From contig NZ_SCVH01000021.1 of the NCBI RefSeq assembly GCF_004296935.1, positions 62,001 to 126,000 on the forward strand: a stretch of 64,000 nt of DNA. The letters run 5' to 3'. Below the pieces are notes generated by a model. The model was given only the letters and a program-made list of their open reading frames with translations. It had not been told where the DNA came from and ran no database searches. A program made the position numbers and the translations under genes. Source of the stretch: Reyranella sp. Lineage in GTDB: Bacteria; Pseudomonadota; Alphaproteobacteria; Reyranellales; Reyranellaceae. Shown here piece by piece: positions 26,972 through 35,614 of this stretch. Each line of letters begins with the position of its first letter. Position 1 is the stretch's first letter.

Positions 26972-28178
26972 TCCCGGCCTTGATTTCAGCCTTGTTCAGG
27001 AATCGCTGGGTAAGGATCGGCCCCACCACCGAAGTCACGATCACGAGCACCAGCACCGCGTTCAGCATGCGCTCGTCGATCAGGCGCTGGCCGGCGGCGT
27101 TCATCGCCTCGTAGCCCACGATCGCCGTGGCCAGGGTCGCGGCGACCTGGGGGAAGGTGAGCGACCCCATCAGGCCGCGGTCGTCGGCGGAAAACTTCCA
27201 GGCCCGGCCCACGAGCTGGGCGGCGATCCATTTCGATCCCATCAGCCCCAGCACGATGGCGGCGACGAGGGCGGCCTGGCTCGACAGCGTCGCGGCGAAG
27301 ACTTTCAGGTCGATCAGGAAGCCGGTGACGATGAAGAAGCAGGGGATGAAGAAGACGTTGCCGAGGAACTCGATCTTCTCCTTGGCCGAAGTGTCGCGCA
27401 CCGCCTCGTTGACCGCGATTCCGGCCAGGAAGGCGCCGAGTATGCCCTCGAGCTGCAGCGTTTCAGCGAGCGCCGCGCCGATGGCGACGATGCCCAGCAT
27501 CAGAACGAAAGAAGCCTCGTCGGTCTTGCCCAGCCACTTGAACAGGCGGCGCCCGGTGCGGCCGAGCACATAGACCATGATGAAGACGAACAGGACGAGT
27601 TCGGCGAGCTGCAGGGCGAGCGCGGCCGGGCTCATGAAGCCCGCCTTGTGGGTGGTGACGCAGACCGCCAGCACCAGCAGTGACAGCGTATCGGTGAGGA
27701 TGGTGGCGCCCACCGTCACGGTCACCGGCAGGTATTTGGCGAGACCGGCCTGCATCACCAGCGGATAGGCGATCAGCGTGTGCGAGGCGAGCAGCGAGCC
27801 GATCAGGATGGCCGACAGCGTCGAGTAACCGAAGACCAGGCCAATGGCGACGCCGGCCGCCATGGGCAGGGCGAAGGTGGCGAGCCCGAACACCAGAGAC
27901 TTGCGGCGATGCTCGCGGAACTGCTGCATATCGATCTCGAGACCGACGAAGAACATCAGCAGGAGCTTGCCCAGTTCGGCAAAAAAGTCGCCGACCTTTG
28001 AGTTGCCCGGCAGGACGCTCAGCACATGCGGGCCGACCAGGATTCCGACCAGGATGTAGCCGACCACGGCGGGGACCTGCAGGCGCCGCGCGACATAGGG
28101 CGTGGCCAGCAGCAGGAACATGACGATGGCAAAGCGCGCCATCAGCGGCACGTGGATAGAGGCGGTATCGATTTCCAT
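26928..28178 (-). CDS. CPA2-type cation:proton antiporter (Kef-like)
   Basis: A 416-residue membrane protein with about twelve segments in the Na+/H+ exchanger (CPA2) pattern: VPAVVGYILVGILVGPHVL early, LLLMFFVGLEID in segment four, and ILGAFLAGIAVNEA later. It lacks the C-terminal TrkA-N nucleotide-binding domain of full KefB/KefC, so it is a membrane-only version. It would exchange K+ or Na+ for protons. The start MEIDTASI at 28178 gives family-like length. It diverges from the Sel1 gene 48 bp away and overlaps the DUF454 gene tail to tail. Confidence 0.88.
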   Translation of the reverse strand: MEIDTASIHVPLMARFAIVMFLLLATPYVARRLQVPAVVGYILVGILVGPHVLSVLPGNSKVGDFFAELGKLLLMFFVGLEIDMQQFREHRRKSLVFGLATFALPMAAGVAIGLVFGYSTLSAILIGSLLASHTLIAYPLVMQAGLAKYLPVTVTVGATILTDTLSLLVLAVCVTTHKAGFMSPAALALQLAELVLFVFIMVYVLGRTGRRLFKWLGKTDEASFVLMLGIVAIGAALAETLQLEGILGAFLAGIAVNEAVRDTSAKEKIEFLGNVFFIPCFFIVTGFLIDLKVFAATLSSQAALVAAIVLGLMGSKWIAAQLVGRAWKFSADDRGLMGSLTFPQVAATLATAIVGYEAMNAAGQRLIDERMLNAVLVLVIVTSVVGPILTQRFLNKAEIKAGIKPVAPPARQAATG

Positions 28179-28226
28179 TGCCCACACCGTGATTGAAAAT
28201 GAAACGGCGGGCAATAGGATGGTGTC

Positions 28227-28739
28227 ATGAACATCACGAAACTGCTGGCCATCGTTGCCACTCTCCTTGCCATCGCCCTGCCTGTCGCGGCCCAGTCGCT
28301 CGAGGCCGAGATGCGCGAAGCGGCTGGCGCCTACGAGCGCAAGGACATGGCGACGGCGGCCAGGATCTGGAAGGCGTGGGCGGACAAGGGCAATGCCGAG
28401 GCCCGGACACTGCTGGGCGCGATGTACTGGAGCGGCGAGGGCGTGCCGCGCGATCACAAGGAGGCCGCACGGCTCTATCTGCTCGCCGCCAACCAGGGCT
28501 ATGCCCGGGCGCAGAACGACATCGGGTTCATGTACGGCTTTGGCGAAGGCACGCCGCCCGCCAACGACATCGAGGCCTACAAGTGGCTGACGCTCGCCAT
28601 CAAGGGTTACACGTCGAAGAACCAGGACCGTCTCGACCAGGCGATCAAGGACAAGGCGACGCTCGCCAAGCGCATGACCAAGGCGCAGATCACCGAGGCG
28701 GAAGCGCGTGTGAAGGGTTGGAAGCCCGTCGCTCAGTAG
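28227..28739 (+). CDS. Exported Sel1-repeat protein
   Basis: A 170-residue protein with a signal peptide (MNITKLLAIVATLLAIALPVAA, cleavage near AAQS) followed by Sel1-like TPR units. Two are clear: ARTLLGAMYWSGEGVPRD near residue 55 and ARAQNDIGFMYGFGEGTPP near 91. Sel1 repeats are protein-binding scaffolds, so a periplasmic adaptor role is likely but the partner is unknown. The C-terminal third is helical and charged. It stands before the M23 peptidase gene. Confidence 0.85.
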   Translation: MNITKLLAIVATLLAIALPVAAQSLEAEMREAAGAYERKDMATAARIWKAWADKGNAEARTLLGAMYWSGEGVPRDHKEAARLYLLAANQGYARAQNDIGFMYGFGEGTPPANDIEAYKWLTLAIKGYTSKNQDRLDQAIKDKATLAKRMTKAQITEAEARVKGWKPVAQ

Positions 28740-28845
28740 CCGAAAGGGTCGGCCAATCCGGTCATTTTCAAGGCACGAGACTGCGACACAGGCGGGCGAC
28801 GCAGGCATGGCGGCCGGGACTGCAAATGCGGTAGTGTTTTGCCAC

Positions 28846-29982
28846 ATGAACAGGTCATCTCTCGTCACGGCGCTCGCCGCCGCGTTGCTGTTCGGGCCGG
28901 TCGCCGCGGGCCATGCCGACGACGAGCCGACGCGCGAGCTCCTGCCGTTCTCCCGCCAGATTGCGGCCGGGGGCATCGTCACGGAGTCGCTCGAGGCCTC
29001 GATCGCCGCATCAGGCGTGCCGGCGCCGGCGATGATGGACGCGCTGCAGGCCTTCGCGTCCTCGATCGACCTTGCCGGCGAGGTCCGGGCCGGCGACCGC
29101 TTCCATGTCCGCTACGAGCGGACCTTCATCGCCGAGGGCGTGCCGATCGGCCCCGGTCGCGTGCTGTGGGCGGAACTGCAGACCGCCGCCAAGGGCACCC
29201 TTGCCATCCACCGCTTCCGCACGCGCGACGGCGCCGAGCATTTCTGGCTGGCCAACGGCCAGGCGACGATGGCGCCTGAGATCCGCCTGCCGGTCGATAT
29301 CGTTTCCATCTCCTCGGGCTTCGGCCTGCGCGCCGATCCGTTCGACCAGCCGCCGCCGCCGCCGACCGCCGGCAAGTCGGGTGCGATGGGCGGGCCGATG
29401 CGCGCGCCGCCGGCGCTGCCGCCCGGCCTGAAGCCCGGCACCATCACCGGCGAGACGCCGCTCGCATCGTCAGGAGGGTCGTCGTCCTACGGCAGGCCGC
29501 CGGTCGTGCATTCACCCTATGGCAACTGGCAACAGGCGCCGCGCGTCACCCGCTCGCTGTTCATGCACGAGGGCGTCGATCTGGTGGCGCCGGCCGGCAC
29601 GCCGGTCCATGCCGCGGCCGACGGCCTGGTGATCGGCGCCGGACCCAACGGCCGCTACGGCAACTGGATCCGCATCGACCACGCCGGCAAGCTGACGACG
29701 GTCTACGGGCATCTTTCGGGCTTCGCGCCGGGCCTCAAGGTGGGCACGATCGTGTCGCGCGGCGAGGTTATCGGCTTCGTCGGCAGCACCGGCCGCTCGA
29801 CCGGCGCGCATCTGCACTTCGAGTTGCTGGCCGACGGCAAGCCGGTCAATCCGATCAACCATCCGGAAACAAAGCGCAGCATTCTGCGCGGCCCCGACCT
29901 CGACCGCCTGCGCAAGCAGGTGGCACAGAGCCAGGCCGAACGCGACCGCGAGGCCACAGTCGCGGCTTCATTCCGCGACTGA
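28846..29982 (+). CDS. Exported M23 family metallopeptidase
   Basis: A 378-residue zinc peptidase of the LytM/M23 family, with a signal peptide at 1-23 (ending near AGHADD). An N-terminal domain like that of OapA/Csd3-type endopeptidases is followed by a Pro-rich linker near 166-190. The catalytic C-terminal domain has MHEGVDLVAPAG around residue 240 and the HLHFEL motif near 322. It would cut peptidoglycan cross-links in the periplasm. The start MNRSS is preferred because the 13 upstream in-frame codons are unlike a signal peptide. Its stop overlaps the convergent permease gene by 15 bp. Confidence 0.92.
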   Translation: MNRSSLVTALAAALLFGPVAAGHADDEPTRELLPFSRQIAAGGIVTESLEASIAASGVPAPAMMDALQAFASSIDLAGEVRAGDRFHVRYERTFIAEGVPIGPGRVLWAELQTAAKGTLAIHRFRTRDGAEHFWLANGQATMAPEIRLPVDIVSISSGFGLRADPFDQPPPPPTAGKSGAMGGPMRAPPALPPGLKPGTITGETPLASSGGSSSYGRPPVVHSPYGNWQQAPRVTRSLFMHEGVDLVAPAGTPVHAAADGLVIGAGPNGRYGNWIRIDHAGKLTTVYGHLSGFAPGLKVGTIVSRGEVIGFVGSTGRSTGAHLHFELLADGKPVNPINHPETKRSILRGPDLDRLRKQVAQSQAERDREATVAASFRD

Positions 29983-31455
29983 TCTTTCAGCTTCCAGCGC
30001 GAAGACTTCTTCCGGCGACAGGACGAGGCGGTGGCGGCCGACGGCGGCAAACCAGGCGATGCCGATGGCAAACCAGACGCCGACCCCCAGCACGCCTGTC
30101 ACGAACACTGGATCGAGAAGCTGGAAGGCGAGCGTGGCCAGCGCCAGTACCAGCGTCACGGCGGCACCCGCGATTCCCAGCGGTGAACGATAAGGGCGGT
30201 CGAGGCCGGGCCGGTTCAGACGCAGCACGATGAAGCTCAGGGCCTGCGCCAGATAGGAGAGCATGGCGCCCGCCACCGCCATGTTGAGCAGCATCCCCTG
30301 GATCGCTGCGGCGCCTGATTCCGCGCCCATGCCGAACCACAGCGCGAACATGATCGCGAGCGCGACCGCCGAGCCCACGAGCAGCGCCACGTGCGGCGTC
30401 TTATGGAGTGGATGGGTGATCGAGAGGAAGCGCGGGAAGTAGCCGGCGCGCGACAACGAATAGATCTGCCGGCCCTTGGCGAACAGGATGGTGTGGAAGC
30501 TGGAAATCAGGCCGACACAGGCGACCAGCGCCAGCACCTTGGCGAGGGTGCCGCCGGTGGTGGCGCGGAAGCCGTCGAGCAGCGGCTCGCCCGAGGTCGC
30601 GAGCTTGAAGCTGCCTGGACCGACCGAGGGATTGAGCCAGACGATCAGCGCGGCTGAGACGAGGAGCGTAAGAAGCGCCGCGATGATGCCTCGCGGCATG
30701 TCGCGGCGTGGGTCGAGCGATTCCTCGGCGGCGAGCGGGAGCTGTTCGATGGCGAGAAACAGCCAGACCGCAAAAGGCATCGCCGCCAGCGCGCCGTAGA
30801 GGCCGAACGGCAGCAGCGGTCCGCCACCTTGGGGCAATTCGACCGGCTTGCCGTCGGGCCCGGCGCCGATGTTGAGCGCGAAGCGATGAAAGTCGGCCAC
30901 AGGCAGCGCCGTGATCCAGAACAGGGCGAGGCAGGCCAGCGCCGCCACGGTGACGACGACGGTGACCTTGAAGGAGAGTTCGACGCCCCGGACGTTCAGC
31001 GCGATGAAGATCGCGTAGCAGCCGAGCCAGTAGAGCGGCAGCCAGGCCGGCGGTGTCTCGAAGACGGCAGAGAGGTAGGTCGCGAGAAAAGAGACGACAA
31101 CGGCGGGCGTCAGCACGTACTCGACGTTTTCGCAGAGGCCGGTGATGAAGCCGCCCCACGGGCCCATCGAGGCACGGGCGAAGGAATAGGCGCCGCCGGT
31201 GTGCGGCAGCGCCGCGCCCATCTCGGCGATGCAGAAGACGAGGCAGAGATACATGACGGCGACGATGACGGCCGCCAGCGCAAAGCCGCCCCAGCCGCCG
31301 GCCAACAGGCCGAGGTTCCAGCCCGAATAGTGGCCGGAGATGACGGCGCCGACCCCGAGCGCCCATAACGAGGCAACGCCGGCGTAGCGGCGCAGACCGC
31401 GCCGGTCGAAGTAGTCCTTGCCGACCGGCCGATAGCCGGTGCCGGTTTCGCTCAT
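29968..31455 (-). CDS. APC-family amino acid permease, ethanolamine-permease-like
   Basis: A 495-residue permease with about twelve segments. The first segment reads LWALGVGAVISGHYSGWN, followed by LAGGWGGFALAAVIVAVMYLCLVFCIAEM, which closely recalls ethanolamine permeases of the APC superfamily. ALPHTGGAYSFARASMGPWGG is the conserved second-helix motif. Ethanolamine or a related amine is the best guess, but no ethanolamine ammonia-lyase gene is adjacent. The tail overlaps the M23 peptidase gene. The ATG is at 31455. Confidence 0.87.
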   Translation of the reverse strand: MSETGTGYRPVGKDYFDRRGLRRYAGVASLWALGVGAVISGHYSGWNLGLLAGGWGGFALAAVIVAVMYLCLVFCIAEMGAALPHTGGAYSFARASMGPWGGFITGLCENVEYVLTPAVVVSFLATYLSAVFETPPAWLPLYWLGCYAIFIALNVRGVELSFKVTVVVTVAALACLALFWITALPVADFHRFALNIGAGPDGKPVELPQGGGPLLPFGLYGALAAMPFAVWLFLAIEQLPLAAEESLDPRRDMPRGIIAALLTLLVSAALIVWLNPSVGPGSFKLATSGEPLLDGFRATTGGTLAKVLALVACVGLISSFHTILFAKGRQIYSLSRAGYFPRFLSITHPLHKTPHVALLVGSAVALAIMFALWFGMGAESGAAAIQGMLLNMAVAGAMLSYLAQALSFIVLRLNRPGLDRPYRSPLGIAGAAVTLVLALATLAFQLLDPVFVTGVLGVGVWFAIGIAWFAAVGRHRLVLSPEEVFALEAERSVAE

Positions 31456-31527
31456 GCCTCGTCCCCTCGCTCCGCGCCGCTTTATGGCACGGAGGAGGGG
31501 CGAGACGTAAAGCTCAGGATCTTACGA

Positions 31528-31890
31528 TCAGGTCTTGGGTGTCGGCGGGTTCGCCAGGATCTCGGCACAGGCGCGGGCGACGTCGGAGTCCGTCGTCTTG
31601 CTGCCCGGCATGGTGGCGAAGCCGCTCTTCTCGACGACATTGCCGCGATCCCACGAGCTCGCCTTGGCGAGCTCGGCGATCTTCATCGCGGAATCGCCCT
31701 GGGCGCGGAAGCGATCGGCGCAGATCGGCGCAAGCGCGGCCACCTTGGCGTCGCTGGCGGCAGCGGCGGCCGTTTTTGCCGAAGTACCGCCGGTCACCCA
31801 GCCACCCCAACCGAAGCCGACGACGGCGAGCGCAATGGCGCCGACAGCGGCGCCCCACAGATAGGCATTGGTGTTTTCAGGTAGCTTCAT
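31528..31890 (-). CDS. Small membrane-anchored hypothetical protein
   Basis: A 120-residue protein with one N-terminal membrane segment (LWGAAVGAIALAVVGFGWGGWV, about 11-32) followed by a soluble part with two Cys (residues 57 and 107) that could form a disulfide in the periplasm. I do not recognise a named domain; the start MKLPENTNAYLWG looks like a conserved type in Bradyrhizobium-like genomes, from memory only. The ATG is at 31890; the upstream in-frame region is probably non-coding. No partner can be inferred. Confidence 0.7.
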   Translation of the reverse strand: MKLPENTNAYLWGAAVGAIALAVVGFGWGGWVTGGTSAKTAAAAASDAKVAALAPICADRFRAQGDSAMKIAELAKASSWDRGNVVEKSGFATMPGSKTTDSDVARACAEILANPPTPKT

Positions 31891-32133
31891 GGGAAGGCCT
31901 TTCGGGACCGTCGAGCGGTCTCTGTGTCGGCGCCGCAGGAGCGCGTCGCCGTCGATGTCAGCAGGATCAGGAACAAGGTGGCGATACGAGCCAGTCTCTC
32001 GTCGGCGCACGTCGCATCTGAGGCGGGAGCGCACGCATCTCTCAGCCATCGCAAAGCCGTTGGCTTGGTGGGCGATGGTCGTTCAGACCTACACCCCCGG
32101 TGCGGGCGCGTCCAATGAACGCGGTGTCCTAAA

Positions 32134-33153
32134 TTAGACGACGACGTCGGCGAAGCGCACCAGCCGCCGCCGCTCTTCGTCCCAAAGCGTGAGCCGGGGC
32201 GCGCCGAGACCGCCGCGGAGGCTGAGGCCGCGCACCGGCCGCAGCGCCTGGACGGCGTCGTGACAGGCGCTCAGCCGGTAGTTCGGCACCCGGGGGTTGA
32301 GATGGTGGACGTGGTGGAAGCCGATGTTGCCGGTCAGCCAGTGCAGTGCGCGGGGCAACTGGAAATACGACGAACCCTCGAGGGCGGCCTCGACGAAGCT
32401 CCAGTCGCCGTGGCCGAGCCAGCGCGAAGTCTCGAAGCGGTGTTGTAGCGAGAACAGCCAGACGCCCAGGATCGAGGCCACGACCATGACCGGCAGATGG
32501 ACCAGCAGCACCTCGCGCCAGCCCAGCAGCGCGACCAGCGATCCGAACAGTGCGACCAGGGCGAGGTCGGTCAGCCAGACCGAGCGGCGCTCGCGCACCC
32601 AGGCCGGCGGCGTATCGAAAGGGACGCGATAGAGCAGCAGAAAGACCAATGGCGGCAGCAGGAGGTTGGCGATCAACGGATGGCGCGGCAGCCGGTAGAG
32701 GAAGCGGCGCCATGGCGACAACGCCAGGTATTCGCGCACCGTCAGGCAGGCGGAATAGATGTCGCTGCCGGCGCTCTGGCGGTCGAGGTTGTTCCAGTTG
32801 GCGTGATGGGCGGCATGCTGGCGGCCCCAGTTGGCGTAGGGCGTGAAGGTGATCAGGCTGCACAGGCGGCCGACCGCCGTGTTGGCCAGGGGCGAGGCAA
32901 AGAAGGAGCCGTGGCCGCAGTCGTGCTGGACGATGAAGATGCGCACCAGCAGGGCCCCGGTCGGCAGGCTGAGCGCCAATGTCAGGAACGGGGAAACCGG
33001 GTAGGCCAAGTACATCGCCGCGCAGCCGGCGAGAAAGGGGCCAAAGGAGGTCGCGAGCTGGAGGAGGCTGCGCCAGGCTGTCGGCCGGGCAAACGCCGCC
33101 GCGGCCCGCCGGAGCGTCGTATCCGAGGATGAGGCAGCCTGTTCGTTGGCCAT
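32134..33153 (-). CDS. Membrane fatty acid desaturase
   Basis: A 339-residue diiron desaturase. The three His boxes are present: H77-D-C-G-H81 (HDCGHGSF), H113-A-A-H116-H117 (RQHAAHHANWNN) and GFHHVHHLNPRVPNY near residue 285. Four to five membrane segments surround them. The SACLTVREYL and ETSRWLGHGDWSFVEAALEGS stretches match omega-6/delta-12-like bacterial desaturases. It would place a double bond in membrane acyl chains. The start MANEQAASSS at 33153 is preferred, since the upstream in-frame residues do not look coding. Confidence 0.9.
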   Translation of the reverse strand: MANEQAASSSDTTLRRAAAAFARPTAWRSLLQLATSFGPFLAGCAAMYLAYPVSPFLTLALSLPTGALLVRIFIVQHDCGHGSFFASPLANTAVGRLCSLITFTPYANWGRQHAAHHANWNNLDRQSAGSDIYSACLTVREYLALSPWRRFLYRLPRHPLIANLLLPPLVFLLLYRVPFDTPPAWVRERRSVWLTDLALVALFGSLVALLGWREVLLVHLPVMVVASILGVWLFSLQHRFETSRWLGHGDWSFVEAALEGSSYFQLPRALHWLTGNIGFHHVHHLNPRVPNYRLSACHDAVQALRPVRGLSLRGGLGAPRLTLWDEERRRLVRFADVVV

Positions 33154-33433
33154 TTGGGGCCTTTCGGGTCGCCAGGACCGCGTAAATGCCGCTACAATGG
33201 GCAAATGAGGGCTGAGGCGCTCCGATGCAAGGGCAAGAAGGCGAGATAGCCTCTTGCAAAACCCTGCATTAGCGCCCATATGCCTCTCGTCGATACACGG
33301 AAAGATGACTTTGGCCACGCCCCGACCCTAGGTCAGCGCTACGCCACCCAACTCAATCCCGAAATAAATGCGACTTCGACGGCCCGCGCACAATTGCGGG
33401 TAAGCATATCTACGTTTGTGAAAGGGTTCTCCC

Positions 33434-33646
33434 ATGGCTACGGGAACCGTGAAGTGGTTCAATATCCAGAAGGGCTTTGGTTTCATCCAGCCCGACAACG
33501 GCGGCAGCGATGCCTTCGTGCACATCAGCGCCGTCGAGCGCGCCGGCCTCGGCAGCCTCAATGAGGGCCAGAAGGTCGAGTACGAGCTCGTCGCCGACCG
33601 CCGCAGCGGCAAGATGTCGGCCGACAACCTCAAGGCCGTCGGCTGA
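33434..33646 (+). CDS. CspA-family cold-shock protein
   Basis: A 70-residue single-domain OB-fold RNA/DNA-binding protein. RNP1 is KGFGFIQPD and RNP2 is DAFVHISAV; the C-terminus is slightly longer than in E. coli CspA. It acts as an RNA chaperone that melts secondary structure, often during cold or stationary phase. A rather long upstream gap and a terminator about 160 bp downstream suggest sizeable untranslated regions. A second homologue lies at 44311-44517; it differs at several positions in the C-terminal third. Confidence 0.95.
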   Translation: MATGTVKWFNIQKGFGFIQPDNGGSDAFVHISAVERAGLGSLNEGQKVEYELVADRRSGKMSADNLKAVG

Positions 33647-33804
33647 TTTCGAACAGCCGACTTTGATCGGCTGAACAAAAAAGCGGCTGATCGCGCCGCT
33701 GCCTTCTTCGCTCCGCCCGACCATGGATGTACCGGCGAGTGGACGCAGGAGAGGATAGCGCCGATCTAGCCCGACGGATGCAGCGCTTACGTGCGGCATC
33801 CGGT

Positions 33805-33833
33805 GGCCCCGCGCCTCACAGTGCGGGGCCTTT
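33805..33833 (+). terminator. Intrinsic terminator downstream of the first cold-shock gene
   Basis: An 8-bp perfect stem (GGCCCCGC / GCGGGGCC) with a 10-base loop is followed by TTT. It lies about 160 bp after the cold-shock stop and 21 bp before the end of the convergent 86-residue gene, so it could serve both strands. The T-tract is short. Confidence 0.6.
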
Positions 33834-33853
33834 GCATTTCTGGCGGGGCATTT

Positions 33854-34114
33854 CTAGGCGGTGGCGTCTGCTTCGAACGCCGTCGCGAGTTCGGCGGCGT
33901 CCACGGGCACGGCCTCGCTCTTGCTTGTCAGGACCGAGACCGCCGGAAGATGTAGGATCGTCGCCGTGCGGTGGAAGGCTGCGAACGACAGGCCGGGAAT
34001 TTCCTCCTCGTCGATCGTGAGACGGTAGGTGCCCGCCGGCTGGAGGTCGTCGAGGGCAGCCAGGCTGAAGGGGCGGCGGAAAGTGACCGTCGTCTCGGTG
34101 GTGCGGACGGACAT
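33854..34114 (-). CDS. Small hypothetical protein
   Basis: An 86-residue acidic protein with no signal peptide or recognised domain. The middle part (RPFSLAALDDLQPAGTYRLTIDEEEIPGLSFAAF) has an alternating strand/turn pattern. Similar short proteins with RRPF and EEEIPGLSF features are common in alphaproteobacteria, but I know no function for them. It is divergent from the transglutaminase-like gene with 75 bp between starts, so the two may share a control region. The ATG is at 34114. Confidence 0.65.
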   Translation of the reverse strand: MSVRTTETTVTFRRPFSLAALDDLQPAGTYRLTIDEEEIPGLSFAAFHRTATILHLPAVSVLTSKSEAVPVDAAELATAFEADATA

Positions 34115-34189
34115 GATCTGCTCCCGTTCTCTACCCGACGCACATGGTCCGGTGCGGCGGCCATTGCAAGGCATGCCCCGGAGGCGCCG

Positions 34190-35086
34190 ATGATCGCCCT
34201 CACCATCCGTCACAGGACGACCTACCTTTACCATCAGCCGGTGAAGCTGGGGCCGCATCGGATGATGCTGCGGCCGCGCGAGAGTCGCGACCTCCGCCTG
34301 ATCTCGAGCGACGTCACGGTGACGCCTGCCGCCACGGTGAACTGGGCGCATGATGTTTTCGGCAATGCCATCGCGACCGCCAGCTTCGAGGCCATGACCG
34401 ACAAACTGGTGATCGACAGCGCGGCCCTCCTGCAGTTGGGCGGCGACCCGTGGCCGGTGTTCGATATCGCGGGCTCGGCGATCCGTTATCCGTTCCGCTA
34501 TTCCGACGACGAGTGGACAGATCTCGGCGCGCTGGCGGTGCCGCAATATGAAGATTCCGGCGACCGCCTGAAGAAGTGGGCTGCCGCTTTCGTGCGCAGC
34601 AATCCCACCGACACCCTGTCGCTCCTCAAGGACATGAGCGTGGGCGTGGCGGAGCGGATCCGCTACCAGAGCCGCGAAATCGAGGGCACGCAGGCGCCGC
34701 TCGAGACGCTCGACCGCGGCTGGGGCTCATGTCGCGACTTCGCGGTCCTGTTCGTCGAGGCCGTGCGGGCGCTGGGCTTCGGCGCACGGATCATCTCCGG
34801 CTATCTCTACAATCCCGACCGTGATCTAGTCGGATCGGGCGACTCCGGATCGACTCATGCCTGGGCCGAGGTCTACGTGCCGGGCGCCGGCTGGATCACC
34901 TTCGATCCGACCAACCGCAGCGTCGGCGGCCACAATCTCATTCCCGTCGCCGTCGCGCGCGACATCGGTCAGGCGACGCCGGTGACCGGAAGTTTCGTCG
35001 GCATGACGGATGCGTTTCGCGGCATGTGGGTCGAGGTGAGCGTGCTGGCGCGGACCGCGCCCTTGCGCGACGGCGGACCCGGATAG
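34190..35086 (+). CDS. Transglutaminase-like cysteine peptidase family protein
   Basis: A 298-residue protein with the bacterial transglutaminase N-terminal beta domain (ALTIRHRTTYLYHQPV) and core. The catalytic triad is visible as Cys181 in WGSCRDFAV, His near 223 in STHAWAEVYV and Asp near 238 in ITFDPTN. Such proteins act as proteases or amidases rather than cross-linkers; the substrate is unknown. No signal peptide is evident. It ends 92 bp before the Trp-x-Asn peptide gene on the same strand, so it may be linked to that operon, although the gap leaves space for a promoter. Confidence 0.9.
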   Translation: MIALTIRHRTTYLYHQPVKLGPHRMMLRPRESRDLRLISSDVTVTPAATVNWAHDVFGNAIATASFEAMTDKLVIDSAALLQLGGDPWPVFDIAGSAIRYPFRYSDDEWTDLGALAVPQYEDSGDRLKKWAAAFVRSNPTDTLSLLKDMSVGVAERIRYQSREIEGTQAPLETLDRGWGSCRDFAVLFVEAVRALGFGARIISGYLYNPDRDLVGSGDSGSTHAWAEVYVPGAGWITFDPTNRSVGGHNLIPVAVARDIGQATPVTGSFVGMTDAFRGMWVEVSVLARTAPLRDGGPG

Positions 35087-35178
35087 TTTTCGTTTGTCAG
35101 CCGGCGCCAAGTCCGACTATCGTGATATGCGAAACGCGGCCGTCGCGCGTCACGCGTCTGAATTCGATCGGAGATGAC

Positions 35179-35610
35179 ATGACTCAGGATCGTCGTTCGC
35201 TGCGCGCCCTGTCGGCCCTGCTGCCCACCGGCATTCTCGGTCTTTCCATCGGCCTCGCCTCGGCCGACGGCATGGCCGCAACCTCGTCGGGCGAGCGCGC
35301 GATGCCCAAGGATTCCGACTCGGTGGCGCTCCGTCTCCAGGCCATCCGCAATTCGGTGTCGGTGGTTGTGCAACTGCCGGCACCGGTAGGCGACGAGGCC
35401 GGATTGCCGGAGGCCGAGCCGCGGCTCGCCTGGTGGGGCAACGGCTGGCATCGCGGCTGGGGCTGGCACAACGGCGGCTGGGGCAACGGCGGCTGGCACA
35501 ATGGCGGCTGGGGTAACGGCGGCTGGGGCAATGGCGGCTGGCACAACGGTGGCTGGGGCAACGGCGGCTGGCATAATGGCGGTTGGGGCAACGGCTGGCA
35601 CAACTGGTAA
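35179..35610 (+). CDS. grrA: Trp-x-Asn repeat precursor peptide of a GrrA-type radical SAM RiPP system
   Basis: A 143-residue precursor. Residues 5-34 look like a signal peptide (DRRSLRALSALLPTG, then ILGLSIGLASA), residues 35-82 form a leader, and residues 85-143 form a Gly/Trp/Asn/His-rich core. The core holds eleven W-x-N motifs, six WGN and five WHN, starting at Trp86, 96, 101, 106, 111, 116, 121, 126, 131, 136 and 140. Nine of them run in an exact five-residue period. W-x-N is a recognised target of maturases that make three-residue cyclophanes. The maturase gene follows 4 bp downstream. GGAG precedes the ATG. The symbol is by family resemblance. Confidence 0.85.
   Translation: MTQDRRSLRALSALLPTGILGLSIGLASADGMAATSSGERAMPKDSDSVALRLQAIRNSVSVVVQLPAPVGDEAGLPEAEPRLAWWGNGWHRGWGWHNGGWGNGGWHNGGWGNGGWGNGGWHNGGWGNGGWHNGGWGNGWHNW
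35464..35604 (+). repeat. 15-bp tandem repeat array coding the W-x-N core
   Basis: About nine imperfect 15-bp units (TGG-(CAC/GGC)-AAC-GGC-GGC type) encode the pentapeptide W-(H/G)-N-G-G. Synonymous changes, such as AAT against AAC and GGT against GGC, show that the units have diverged at the DNA level while the peptide stays constant. Such an array can expand or contract by slippage. Confidence 0.85.
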
Positions 35611-35614
35611 GCAC

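Noticed and set aside
31891..32133. Short plus- and minus-strand frames between the small membrane protein and the desaturase
   Set aside because: No ribosome binding site with balanced composition; probably untranslated or promoter sequence.
35464..35604. CRISPR-like array suggested by regular 15-bp periodicity
   Set aside because: No spacers separate the units and they are in frame with a Trp-x-Asn peptide, so this is a coding repeat.
35501..35614. Upstream extension of the radical SAM frame into the W-x-N repeats
   Set aside because: The extension is a Gly/Ala/Val-Met low-complexity reading of the repeat in another frame; the GTG at 35615 just after the precursor stop is the better start.
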